DNA of 64,000 nt from Galeruca laticollis. Lineage: Eukaryota > Arthropoda > Insecta > Coleoptera > Chrysomelidae. Both the position numbers and the translations under genes were made by a program. How positions within the stretch are numbered: the first letter of the stretch is position 1; each line of letters starts with the position of its first letter. Where the stretch lies: the NCBI GenBank assembly GCA_963921935.1, contig OY998177.1:24327926-24391925 (forward strand). The letters are read 5' to 3'. Shown here piece after piece: positions 35,594 through 47,370 of this stretch. The notes beneath the pieces were generated by a model. That model was not told where the DNA came from, ran no database searches, and was given only the letters and a program-made list of their open reading frames with translations.

Positions 35594-37116
35594 TTGTTCT
35601 TTATGATATAAAACGGATGTAATACCACAGTTTACACTTGGAATTGTTATTGAACAAAATTGGTTGATAACCCAAATGGTACCAGTTGGTTTCAAAAAAA
35701 AAATATAGGTAAGCAGTCTTAAATGAATATTATATTATAAATAATATATCAATAGGATTATTTTAGATGCCAGGTTTGTGAGGTCACCCTAGAATCTGCT
35801 ACTAATTGGAAAAAGCTTACTTGGCCAGTTTTGTGTCCAATGTCTAATTTATTCTGGTGTATTAACGAATGTAGACAGTTTCCGTCCGACACATCGTTTT
35901 CCACCTACAAGTGCAAAACTAAGAAAAGTACAACAAAAATTTGGTGGTTTTTTGCCTATCAAAAGTTAAGCTCACCACCTGGGATGGTGCAAACACGCAT
36001 TTAGGATCAAATAGAGGCATTAGAATGATTTCCAGTTTGCTGGAAATTCCTTAACACGGTTTTATTTTATTGATCTATTATTTTCCTTTATGTGTATATT
36101 TTCCATGATTTTTGAGAAAAAGAAAGTGTATCCAATAGCTTAAAAAATTGAAGTGATAGACAAAAACTGCGGTCATATTTGGATTCAGAGGCCAAAAATT
36201 GGTCAAAACCGTTTCTCCGATTAAAGACAACAGTATCATAATTATTTTTCCATGTGGTTATGGAGTTAGTTCTTCACCTTATTAAGTATTGAGAGAAACA
36301 ATTCGAGATTAATTCTTAAATTTAGCGGCTAAATCTCGCTAATTTAAAACTTTGGAGCCAACAAATATATCACCTATTGTTGTATCACTATTATCAGTTA
36401 TTTTTTCGTCTAATTGAGAAAAATAGAAACAATTTGAAATTCGAGATTAATTCTTAAGTTTAGAGTCAGTCTCGCTGATTCATAACTTTAGAGACAACAT
36501 CTATCAACACTTGTATCTGATTTTTGTAGATTTACAAAAAGTGCAAGTGACGTGAGGGTTTTTTTGGTTATCAAAACTTGTTATATATTTGTGAAGTACC
36601 TTGAGATTACAATCCTAATCCATTTCTCATCATTATACAAGTTTATTTCTTTATTATCGCCCATGTGTTTCAACATCGTTGATTATTTAAATTTATTGTT
36701 TATTAGAAGAATTTCTTAAGAACAAATATTCGTTTATCATTATATTATTTCATATTATTTATGAACTAAAGTACTCAAAAAACAATCCTTATTGTTAAGC
36801 AATTATTATGATTGTGCAATTCTTTTGACGTACTATATGCAATATATTAAGCAATGAAATAATCGAAATTTATCTGTTCTGAACAAGATGCCGAAATTGA
36901 AACAACAATAATACAATTAACTATCAACATCTTTTGTATGAAATTTGGCAATTTGATAATTATTGTTTGTTTGGAAAAGTATATCAATTAATATAACGCC
37001 GATCTACCAGATGCATGGGGAAAGTACAGTCCGCGGGCTAGCTGTGTCCAACGAAAAGATTTATTATATAAATTAACGAACCATCAGTATAAGGTAGAAT
37101 AATAGATGCATAGGTA
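35594..37116. other. No gene seen; a diverged ~125-bp duplication inside
   Basis: 35594-35660 is the other half of the mariner start interrupted by hAT-2. At 36296-36370 and 36430-36500 a block with TTCGAGATTAATTCTTAA and CTCGCT is duplicated. Otherwise nothing recognised. Confidence 0.5.
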
Positions 37117-38390
37117 AAGGAGCCCAGTGTTGCCAACAGTGCAGATTAATTTTCCACTAAATGATGCAATAAAATCTACCAGATATCTACCAAAACTATT
37201 TACATATTTGGTAGATATGACGGAGCCTGGAGGGAAATTTTCAATAAAAGATTCAAATTATGAAATACATTGTTTAACGACAAACAAAAAGAAAATTTAC
37301 AAAATAAAGTCACAACAAAATCAAAAATAATTTTAAATTCTCATCTGTACCTAACCTGAATTAGGTTTATTATAATATAATTTCTACCTTACAATAACAA
37401 AGAAAAACATGCATAAAATGTTAATTGAAAATATTTTCTATAAAATCTGTTTCTAGTTCAGCACTCGTACAGTCATAAGTTGCTTGGGTTTTAATTTTTT
37501 TCGATACATTTTCTGGAATATTGTTATTGAAACAACATTTATTGTCTCTAGCTAATCCTGACCTAATTGATAATATACTACTTAACATCGACAATTGCAT
37601 ACGGTTGCGTAATTTTGATTTTATTAAATTCATTTGACTAAACCTCGACATTAGAATAAGGTAGAACTAAAAGGGATAGAGCAAATTCAGATAATTCTTA
37701 ATCAGGATTTTTCTGATTTAAGTCTTTATATTCGTTAACTTCAGCCCAACATTTTAATATGTAAGAAGCATTTTCCCATTTTTTTAAAGTTATATTTTTC
37801 CACTCATTTTGAATAGAACCTATTGAAGGTGAATCGTAATTGAAATTTTCTAAAATCGAAATCAAATCGGGTTTAACAACTCTTGAAGTATTTTGAACGG
37901 AAAATAAGGATACTTGTTTTAGAATATTAATATTATCGGGTAGTCTTTGAGTAATTTCTTCAATGAGAGCGATTGAAGTGCATCTCTCTCTTGACGCTCG
38001 TTCGTCTTTAAATCCAGATTCTTTCATGGTATTCAGTTTAGATTGAAATAAATATCCTAAATAACAATTTTTATCTACAAACGATTCAATATTGTCACGA
38101 AACAATTTAAATTGTGAATTGAGTGTAGTAATTTTTTTAATTAAACTTTCTAACAATGTTATTAAATCGACCAAAAATTTAAAAGAGTCTACATTATTGG
38201 CTTCAAAGGATTTATTCATTCTTTGCACATAATTTAAAACAGACTTTGAAAAACACAAATATGCGTAGTTGATTTCATCATTATACATTTCGTATAGTAT
38301 CTGAGCAGTGTAACATTTTCCGGCATCTCTTGCTATGCAAAAATGTGTTTTTAATTCCAACCATTGCATTGGCTAAATATTTTAGATACT

Positions 38391-41300
38391 TGTGACGCGC
38401 TTTCCCAGCCGCTTCGTCCTCCTTCACCTCTAACACGGGCTTTTAGCAATTGACGCGTCACTTTGGACATCCTCGATGCAAAGTTTTGTGAAACAAATGC
38501 TCGGGTGCCACATTATTTTACATGGCTTACTCCACGGCCCCTTGACCCTCGGCGTCAAGAGTTCCAGGGAGCCTCAGATGGAGGTTACGGAAAATTCCAG
38601 GGGTCTCGTTGAATTGAACAGACCTACAAAACCTATAAACCTTAGACGGTGATGCTACGGGATAATAAGAAAACACTAATCGTATTTATTTGTATATTAC
38701 AAGTCTTATTTGATATATACACATACAGAATAATATTCAACAATTTCTGATCAAGCGGTACCGAATCAATTCAATATATCAACAGTAAGCAAATGTTTTC
38801 AAGCCTTGTGTTATTATGTACCATACGAAAATTGCCGGTATTAAGGAATGTGAGCAGTCACACAATAAACCAGGTGTAAGCAAGTAAATACAATTGGTAA
38901 TAACAGCGGTATAAGCAGTTTGTAAATATGCGGTAAACAGCAGTAGAACAATAATTACCTATCACGATAGTCAACGGGATAAAACTATCTTCGCGGTAGG
39001 GATGATCAATCGGGATAGGTGGAAAAATGTGACCCGACCAGTTAATAACAAAAAAACTGAAGAATTTATACTAGATTATCTATCAATCAGTAACAAAAGC
39101 CTCATACTTGGTTGAGAATCTAATTTTTATAGAAGAATTTACACTTTAAATTTTCATATTATCGGTTAAAATTATTCTAAAATATTGGTCGGAGGATAGG
39201 ACAGCGGTTACCCAATTACAAGCAAAATAAAACTGTGTCTAAGAATAGATAAATATGAAACCAAATTATTACCGGCTGAGAGTGGAACAGCTGGTGGCAA
39301 CAGTCTCTAATCCGCCCCACACTCAGTTTTAACTTTTCCAAACCCAGTCAGACAAAGCTATATACAATTTAGGACTAAAATAAATCAAGATGATCTAGAG
39401 AAAATCATGCGCGTTCCGAATGGGAAACGGCTGGTGGCAACAGCCTCTGATCCGTTTCACAGTCGGTCTTCAATTTTTCAAACTTCCGGTCAGTTAAAAA
39501 CCATATATAATTTGGACTAAAATGAATCTAAGTAATCTAGAGAAAATTATTCGCGTTCCGAAAGGGAAACGGTTGGTGATAACAGCCTCTGATCCGTTTC
39601 ACAGACGGTTTTCAATTTGACAAACTTCTGGTCAGTTAAAAACCATATATAATTTGGAACTTAAATAAATCTAAGTAATCTAGAGAAAATTATTCGCGTT
39701 CCGAAAGGGAAACAGCTGGTGGCAACAGCCTCTGATCCGTTTCACAGACGGTTATAAATTTTACAAACTTCCGGTCAATTAAAATTATATATAATTCTGA
39801 ACTAAAATAAATCTAAGTAATATGGAGAAATTTATTCGCGTTCCGAAAGGGAAACGGCTGGTGGCAACAGCCTCTGATCCGTTCCACAGACGGTTTTAAA
39901 TTTTACAAACTTCCGGTCAATTAAAATTATATATAATTCTGAACTAAAATAAATCTAAGTAATTTGGAGAAAATTATTCGCGTTCCGAAAGGGAAACGGC
40001 TGGTGGCAACAGACTCTGATCCGTTTCACAGATGGTTTTAAATTTTACAAACTTCCGGTCAATTAAAATTATATATAATTCTGAACTAAAATAAATCTAT
40101 TTAATTTGGAGAAAATTATTCGCGTTCCGAAAGGGAAACGGCTGGTGGCAACAGCCTCTGATCCGTTTCACAGACGGTTTTCAATTTTACAAACTTCCGG
40201 TCAATTAAAATTAAATATAATTCTGAACTAAAATAAATCTAAGTAATCTAGAGAAAATTATTCACGTTCCGAAAGGGAAACGGCTGGTGGCAACAGCCTC
40301 TGATCCGGTTCACAGACGGTTTTCAATTTTTATGACCTTCCTGTCAATCAAAATTATATACAATTCTACACTGAAATGAATCTAGGTGATTTAGAGAAAA
40401 TTATGCTTCCAGATTTTCGTACAGTTAAAGTTGTATAACAGGGAGGTGAATTCCTGAATAAAAAATAAAAGATCACAGTCGAAATAGAATCCAATTGTCG
40501 AGGAGAAAAGCAAATGAAAATCCAATATGTATTTGGGTAATTTAAAACAGGACACTCGGTATAACAATCTGTATCACAAAATTAAAATGAAAATGTTACT
40601 TCAATGTATTGAAGGCTGAGACCTGAATTCCAAAGAAACGATATACAGAACGCGTTGATAAAAACTGTAAATGAGTTTGGTTTTTTTATCGTTTCAAAAA
40701 AAAGTACCGGCTTACCGGTTTTATCAAAGTACGGTATTACATTCTCAAATAGCAGAACTACTAAAAATATCTTGAAGAAATTGAATATAAAACTTCAAAA
40801 CCTCGGCGGACTAGTTTATCTGGTTTTCGCAAAATTGAATTCAAAATGATATTTCAATCAGACCCTAATTCCAGAGAAACAATATACAGAACGCGATAAT
40901 AAAAACTGTAAATAAGGTTGTTTTTTATCGCCAATAAAAAAAACTACCGGCTGCCGGCTTTATCAAAATACGGAATTATATTCTTAATAACCAAAATACT
41001 AAATTAATTGTTGAAATTAAATATAAAACTTTGAAACTACAGTGAGCTATTTTATCCGGTTTACAAAATAAATTTCCACTTACTCGGAAAATACTGGACG
41101 GTCGGACACATCGCACTAACTGTTTACGGCCAAATTCTAACTCACTCTAACTCTAATAATCAGTTCAATAAGTTAATGCCTTTAGAACGCTCGGTTTTCG
41201 AATTTATAATTTACTTCCTACCTAAAATTTTGGCGATAACGGTGGTGAGGGAATTAACTTGAATCGATTTAATTACAACAAGAAATATTTCTACTTGTAC

Positions 41301-41580
41301 TGAACGACTTCGGTTTTATTTAATATAGTTTATATATCGGGCGACCTCGATAATTTAAATTTTGAGAAGCGGAATTTGATACATTTTACATATTTCTTTA
41401 AATGGTAAATCACGGCTTTTGAGTTACTAATGAAATAAATACTTAAATTTATATTACGAGACTGAAACGGTACCAGAAATCAAAGTTGGAAAGCAAGTAA
41501 CGAGTTATATCCACTTAATAAAATTAAAAATACCATCAGAAAAATCAATCAAAACTGCTTAAAAAAAATAACTCGTTACA
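38391..41580. mobile_element. 3.2-kb LTR-like insertion (solo LTR or non-autonomous LTR element)
   Basis: Begins TGTGACGCGC and ends ACTCGTTACA, i.e. TG...CA with a short inverted TGTGACG/TGTAACG end, flanked by TACT on both sides (38387-38390, 41581-41584). Removing it and one TACT restores the hAT-1 coding order. No gag or pol frame is visible. A 3.2-kb solo LTR is long; a large non-autonomous derivative is equally possible. It carries the 142-bp tandem array. Confidence 0.65.
39268..40405. repeat. 142-bp tandem repeat, about 8 copies
   Basis: The motif CGCGTTCCGAAAGGGAAACG recurs at 39410 (variant), 39552, 39695, 39837, 39979, 40121 and 40263 (variant), i.e. at 142-143-base spacing; a diverged first copy begins near 39268. 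Each unit has GGCAACAGCCTCTGATCCG and an AATTAAAATTATATATAATT block. The outer copies are the most diverged, as expected under unequal exchange. Confidence 0.95.
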
Positions 41581-42109
41581 TACTGCTAATTCTATAGTTA
41601 ACCAGCGAGTTGCAGAAATTGATGTGATTTCTAAAGGATCTTCCCCTTCATTCATCAAATTATATAATTGTTTATATGACTATTGTCTATGTGTAGAATT
41701 AGAAAATCAATTAAACGTTTCACTAATTAAAATTCAAGAGATCTTGGTGAATGTTGTTTAGCAGCCGACGAAAAAGCCCATTGTAACGAGTGACATACAC
41801 GTCTGATTAGTACTAAATTTACTATTTCTTGTTCTAATTATGTGTAGACTCCATTGTTTATTCCGACTATTACTGAAGCATTATCTGTCCCTATCCCTTT
41901 TAAATTCTTAATATTTAATTTGTATTTTGCCAATACATTTTTGAAAGCAGTAAAAATATTTTCGGCATTGCTCGCATCCAGTTCAACTTAATCAAATTTT
42001 AGTTTACAATTTGTTTTTTACTTGTGCTGTAGTATGAAATTGTACAACCTAAATATTTGTCAGTTGTAATATCAGTAGATTCATCTATTAATAGTATATT
42101 ACGTAACAA

Positions 42110-42200
42110 GAGTTGTAAGTAACCCATTACGCACGAAATGAAAAAGTTTATGCACGAAGCCGCGCAGCGGCGAGTGCATAAATTTCATGAGTAACGTACT
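42110..42200. repeat. 3'-terminal hairpin of Crypton copy C
   Basis: GTAACCCATTACGCACGAAATG pairs imperfectly with CATGAGTAACGTAC-side sequence, as does AGTTTATGCA with TGCATAAATT. Apex 42151-42178: TGCA pairs with TGCA, GCCGC with GCGGC, loop GCA, and the internal loop is GAA opposite GA between C-G and G-C pairs. It lies about 60 bases past the recombinase stop. Confidence 0.8.
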
Positions 42201-42256
42201 ATACTTTTTCTACGCCCATTCATTTTCTTCCATTAAATAAAAAACAACGTAATCAT

Positions 42257-43376
42257 TTAAACTTTATTATAATAGTTGTTAATAACAATTGAACCATTAT
42301 TGTAAATTGATTGTGCCTTATTATTTAAGGGTGATGAACGGTTATTTATAATTGTAGTACTGCTCGGTACATCAGAAGACGAACATTGATAATTGGTAAT
42401 TGCCTCCGATATTCGTAATGCGTTGTCATTTTTATTTTTAAGAGATTGATTCACATAGCCTTCCGCTACTGTAGAAGATTGCCAGCCACCAAGTCTTTTT
42501 AATGATAGCATATCACCTCCTGCATCAACTAACATAGTAGCTGATGACCTCCTGAAACAATGGCCAGTATATTGCTTTGGTTCCGGTAGCTCAAGATATT
42601 CAGCAATTTTACGTGGTGTATTACCGATTGTGTTTATCCCCACAACCTGTTTTATGCATTTTCCATTTCTGTAATTAAGAAATAAAGGAAGTTCCATTCC
42701 AGCAGGACGCAAATTCATGTATTTTTGACATGTGATATAAAACGTTTCTGGTACTACAAATGAACGACTCGTTTTAGTTTAAGAATCTGGAATATCAATT
42801 ATCAAGGATTTTCCCGTGTCCTGAATGTGTTCCATTTTTATATTTCTAAGTTCTTGTTTACGGCAAGCCCCGCTTAATCCAATAATGAGGATAACCTGAA
42901 AAGAGAAAACAAAAAACAAAAACTTATTTTTATGTGATGATAATTATACAATATTTTAATTGTTTACCTTTGACAACAAATGTTTATCGTCTGGGGCATC
43001 TTTCAGAAACTTATTAATTTGTTCTGTAGAAAAGATTTTCGATTTTTTACTTCTAAAACCATCCGATTTCCGCTTCAGTAGGGCGATTAGTTTTGGATAA
43101 TTTGCTATGTTAATGTTATTATTAATGTTTAGTGTAGTTCTTAGCATCGAATAAATGGCCCATAGTTTTTGATATTTCTTCAAAATACGCAAGTAACACA
43201 TTATCCGATAAGGATTTAACGTTATGCTTGTGTCGCCAATCCATGAATTTTTGATATGTAATTTCGTACCTTTCTTTGGACTTGAGCGGTAACAAATTAT
43301 GTGTGGCTGCTTTAGCTTTTTCTAAAATCTCCGGTGGAGTGCTCATTATTTCATCACTTTCACTACTATCAGACAT
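42257..43376 (-). pseudogene. Crypton-type tyrosine recombinase, copy C
   Basis: Starts MSDSSESDEIMSTPPEILEK, then KAATHNLLPLKSKERYEITY. A frameshift with a small deletion falls near 43165, after AYFEEISKT. It continues IYSMLRTTLNINNNINIANY. An intron of 72 bp spans 42896-42967 (AAG/GTAAAC to TTTTCAG/GTTATC). Then IIGLSGACRKQELRNI with the catalytic Arg, a stop at about 42780 just before TKTSRSFVV, YTGHCFRRSSATMLVDAGGD with His-x-x-Arg, and LGGWQSSTVAEGYVNQ with the Tyr nucleophile. It has one stop and one frameshift; otherwise family-length. About 60% similar to copy B by eye. Confidence 0.85.
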
Positions 43377-44879
43377 ATTCGTAGATAAAGTAGAGAGAAT
43401 GTTCGGATACAGTTATATTTTGTTCAAGAGATTGACAATATAAATGACATGACATTTATTTTCATAGCGTGCTACTTAAGAAAACGTGTCCTATTTTTAA
43501 AGAAATTGCATAATATGCTGCCTACATTTAGGGGCATCACTCTTTCAATCCTAAATATATCTCGCTAATGCTAAAAGTTTTTATGTTTTTAATTGACTAA
43601 ATTTGTGTAAATAGACCAAATAAAGTCCTACGTGAATAAAAATTTGATTGTAATTTAATTAAACCACGAAATTTAAGCTTTCTTCTCAAAACGCACGTGT
43701 ATGTTATGAGATCTCATTACGTGCATGTTATTGTTAAATGTCATTTACAAGGAATGTTGACAGTGCAGTTTTTGACGTTTACAGACATGGGCGTAGAAAA
43801 AATACTATAAGGTCGATTTCCTATATCATTACGTAACTGTTGAACAAAATTAGGTGCTAAAACATTTTTTATTATATTGGCGCATTTTGTTCTGTGCATT
43901 TGAATATAATCACACGCAGTACATTTGAAGGTATTTTTACATGAATCCGTAAGATGATCAACAATATCAATTTATGTATGTTGGGCAATAAATAGTGCTA
44001 ACCTGGCCTCTGTTGTTTTGGATTCCTCGAGCGTCGATTCTTTGGCAAACGGAATTTTCGTCTGGAACCTCCTCAAAAAGTTCCCCGCGTTGCTTTTATG
44101 TTTTTGTGACTCCCCATGTCTATTTAAATCGGCATAGCGGCTGGTGAGGATTTTCCGCAAAATGTACACTTTGCTTCGGTCACTGTAGCTCTTTCTACTG
44201 CAGTTAACCAGTCCTTGAAAAGGGGGTCCTCTAACCAAGCTGCTCTAAATTTCTGCGTGTATTGTGGTTTAGACATTTATTCTGCAACAAAAATGGAAAT
44301 TTATATTTGGGTAACTTTAATAAATTGTAAAAGCGTACAATAATTTGAATTTATGGCTATAAAATAAATAAAAACAATATCATTACTTACCATAAGATAA
44401 TTATAAAGGCTCACTATTAATTCGTTCGAATTCACTTTGAGCACAAAAATTCTTAAAATTTATTTAATCTCTCTTGACGATCGGGTATTTGAAGATAAAT
44501 TAGGTAAAGGACCCGCAAACGTCTCTCCAGAGCCTTATATAAGTTCTTTTGTTAAAGTTATTCCCCTAATTAGCAAAATAATATTTTGAAAAACCCCCTT
44601 TCATTTTAAAAGGCCGGTAAAAATGTTACCTACCTTTTTACGATTGCATTTTCGACCGCTAGATGACGCCAAAAACAATCTTCAACTACCTAGATACATG
44701 TAACATGTGGTTAAAGTTAAAACGAATCAGGATTTCAATGTCTATCAATTGATAAAAAATTAGCAGAAATCAACTGAAAATTTTAAGAAATCTACCAGAT
44801 TTTCTAACATCTACTAGATTCAAAATGGATTAACTGAATCAAACCACCAATCTACCAGATTGGCAACACTGAAGGAGCC

Positions 44880-45237
44880 GGCTAGACCAACCGCGTAGTT
44901 CCTGTATTGTGGTTGCGAAGAGGGGAGTGCGGTGAGGTGAGAGGTAAATAATAACTGAGGAATTGTGTGTAATGTTTGTTATAAAATACTCGTATTTCAA
45001 GACAAAATGCATTTTTCCTATAATTCTGGCCCTTTCTGAAATTACTTAATTTTTCTGGCTTCCTTTGAAAAACATTTGCTCACTAATAACCTAGAGGTTT
45101 AGGTATCGATTTCATCATTTTTCACTGATAGTTGTGATTGGCTAATCCATGAGAAGCCGCTGAAAAACAGGGGTTCCAAAACGAGGTTTCTCAAGGGTAT
45201 CTAGGATGAACGTTTCACTTCTACCTTATGTATGTCC
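44880..45237. other. No gene seen
   Basis: Continuation of the sequence into which hAT-1 inserted. No recognised feature. Confidence 0.5.
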
Positions 45238-45390
45238 CTAAATAAAATGCCACAGAAATGGAATACGGGATTAATCCTGTATATTCACAAAAGATGGGAC
45301 AGAATTAAATCAAAAATTACCGAGCAATACATATATTGGACACCGAATATAAATTCTTGGTAATCTTATCAACAAGAAAGAAAAAGTAAA
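45238..45390 (+). pseudogene. LINE reverse transcriptase scrap
   Basis: MPQKWNTGLILYIHKRWDRI followed after a frame change by IKNYRAIHILDTEYKFL fits the RT region of LINEs in which W-x-x-G-x-I-x-P-I-x-K-K-G-D precedes NYRGI-x-LL. Too short to place in a clade. Confidence 0.55.
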
Positions 45391-45519
45391 AGCAAAAAAT
45401 GTGTTAGACTGAAATTTACTGTTTCGACCCTCACTTTGTGGAATCTACTAATATGACAGAAATTACATTCCATGTGATGCATATCTGATATTTAATCATT
45501 ATTTTTGGCTTGAAAGTAA

Positions 45520-46060
45520 TGTGAGTACAAAAAAAGTGAGAACAAAAATATCCCCATTGAAGCATTAAAGAAGTATGGTATATATAAACTTAAATGTCCA
45601 GAGTATAATCCGGTCTATTTGGGGAAAACCCCTAAAAATTATGGAACGAAATTAGATATAGTGAACACTTACGAGCATACATATTGAAACAACCAAAGAA
45701 ACCACGCAAAACGTCTACTTGACACCAATCGTTCATCGACACCTAACAGAAAACTGGAAGTACTAAATATTTCTGATAAGAAACTAGATCTGGATTTCTT
45801 TGGAGAGTTAGAAATTAGAAGACACTTAAGAGACCCATAATATGAAGTCGTCAATGAACAGATAACTCTAGGGAGTTCTCCACTTTCAAACAATTTTCTT
45901 AAGTAATAATTGTAAATATCAGCAGATATAATTCTCCTGGTTTCCTATATCATTGCACAGTTATACTGATATTAAATGGGAAAAAGATATCCAGGATAAC
46001 CCCATAGAACAAATAATATCTATGCTCTATTATTTGTAATATCATATCTTCTTCTTTTTT
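45520..46060 (+). pseudogene. Penelope-like element 3: decayed GIY-YIG domain and 3' tail
   Basis: Broken frames retain KKYGIYKLKCPEYNPVYLGK, YSEHLRAY and LTPNRKLEVLNISDKK, matching the element-2 frame at 11535-11927 with frameshifts near 45635 and 45700. The 3' sequence (CAGCAGATATAATTCTCCTG onward) is shared with 11.94 kb and 13.11 kb. No RT upstream, so it is 5'-truncated. Confidence 0.7.
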
Positions 46061-46067
46061 CTATTCA

Positions 46068-46069
<2 letters not shown>

Positions 46070-46105
<36 letters not shown>

Positions 46106-46131
46106 CTCACACACACTCACACACACCCTCT

Positions 46132-46222
<91 letters not shown>

Positions 46223-46223
46223 T
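46070..46223. repeat. (CA)n then (TA)n microsatellite
   Basis: CA repeats with TC interruptions to about 46156, then TA repeats. It forms the left border of the paired PLE copies. Confidence 0.95.
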
Positions 46224-46229
46224 TCTATT

Positions 46230-47370
46230 TCTTGGGTGTCAGGTTGTGTAATTAATTAAAACATTCTATTGTTACTGACGTTTCGTCCCTGGGTTAGGAG
46301 ATTGACTGAATCAAGTTTCATCGTCTACAGTTCAAAATTGAAAAACACATGCACAATAGGTAAAAAACATCCATAAAACAGACATATAAAACAAGTAAGT
46401 ACCATCGATACAAATTCTACGACATTATATAGGGGGGGAGTTACGAAAAGACTTCAGGTGTATTATTTTATTAAATTATGATAAATCTGACTGAAGTTTT
46501 TAATATCTTGCTTATCGTTGACTTATTTTGTTCCTTTTTAATGTGCACCATTTCTTTAATTGTGAATTTTTTGTAGTTTGAATCTTGAGCTAGAACTTTT
46601 GTGTTTTTAAAATCATACTCATGTTTTTCATTGTTTTCAGGTTTGTGAAGAGCTGTGGAAGCATCTTTGGTATATTTATGGCCATTTAATATATTTTCTA
46701 AAGTCTGTGTGGTCATTCCTATGTATTTTTTTGGACAGTTTAGGCAGGGTATGGAATATATCACAATTGATTTTTTTGTGGTTTTCATTTTACTTTTTAA
46801 TTTGGTGAATAATGGTGATAGGGTGTTTTGAGCTTTGTGACATATTGTGATACCATGTTTAGAACATATGTGACTGAGTTTTTCAGGAAGCTGCTCTGTA
46901 TATGGCATTGGTACATATTTATTATTGTTTGACGCGTTGTTTTTAGAGTATTTCTTTGATAGTTTGTTATATATTTTATAGACTCTTTGTTTGTAAATAC
47001 GGTTTATGGTATGTATTGAATAGTGATTGCCTATTAAAGTCGTTCTAACTTATTTCATAATATCTGGTCTGTATTCAGGCGATGTTAATTTATTGGCTAT
47101 GTCAACTAATCCAGTAATTACACTGTTTTTATGGGACTTTGCATGGTTGGAATTGTAGTTGAGGTATCGACCTGATGATGTTACTCTATTATACAGTTTA
47201 GTTTTGATAGTATTATCGTTAGTTCTTATCAATGTCATATCTAACACATTTATTTTGTTATTTTTTTCTGTTTCTACAGTGAATTTGATTTTTACATGAA
47301 AATTGTTAAAAGCGGACAGTACGTCATTGATACTATCATTGGGTACTGCTGTTGAACAGTCGTCCATAAA
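46230..47370 (-). pseudogene. Penelope-like element 4: RT end plus GIY-YIG endonuclease, one stop
   Basis: Reading down from 47367: MDDCSTAVPN (catalytic DD box), INVLDMTLIRTNDNTIKTKL, SSGRYLNYNSNHAKSHK (the PLE-typical TSSGRYLNY box), an in-frame TAA at 47047, then KHGITICHKAQNTLSPL and IVIYSIPCLNCPKKYIGMTT, a GIY-YIG domain with its Cys pair, to the stop at 46471. The 3' end at 46240-46330 includes GACGAAACGTCAGTAAC. 5'-truncated at about 47370, where it meets an inverted copy. Confidence 0.85.

Larger units (their letters stand above)
42095..43803 (-). mobile_element. Crypton-like tyrosine-recombinase element, copy C
   Basis: About 1.7 kb inserted between RPYS and LLIDES of hAT-1. The right end reads ATGGGCGTAGAAAAAATA; an inverted counterpart TTTTTCTACGCCCATT lies at 42207 just inside the left hairpin. 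No clear target duplication (0-4 bp), as expected for recombinase-mediated insertion. Exact boundaries are uncertain by a few bases. Confidence 0.75.
37421..44276 (-). pseudogene. hAT-1 transposase in three pieces
   Basis: Pieces: 44276-43804, 42094-41581 and 38390-37421. Starts MSKPQYTQKFRAAWLED. The finger region CTFCGK is followed by a one-base frameshift near 44152, then RYADLNRHGESQKHKSN. FVQQLRNDIGNRPYS meets Crypton C and continues LLIDESTDITTDKYLG (first catalytic Asp). ATRWLTIELAV meets the LTR insertion and continues SKIFS; a CAATG duplication shifts the frame just before QWLELKTHF. The C-terminus is VLPYSNVEV, then a short deletion, then FSQMNLIKSKLRNRMQ, the hAT dimerisation motif. 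Inactive. Confidence 0.85.
37125..44871 (-). mobile_element. hAT transposon 1 (7.7 kb with two nested insertions)
   Basis: Flanked by a perfect 8-bp duplication AAGGAGCC (37117-37124 and 44872-44879). Terminal inverted repeat CAGTGTTGCCAA at both ends, with subterminal TCTACCAGAT repeats on each side. Both the 8-bp duplication and CAGTG-type ends are diagnostic of the hAT superfamily. The minus-strand transposase is split by a 3190-bp LTR-like insertion and by Crypton copy C. Without them the element would be about 2.85 kb. Confidence 0.9.

Noticed and set aside
39268..40405. CRISPR-like array
   Set aside because: The 142-bp units are similar throughout with no unique spacers, and the context is a eukaryotic transposon.
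46240..46330. Complete hammerhead in the Penelope 3' ends
   Set aside because: CGAAACGTC fits the 3' half of a core, but the expected CTGATGA strand reads CAGTCAA and stem I partners are absent.
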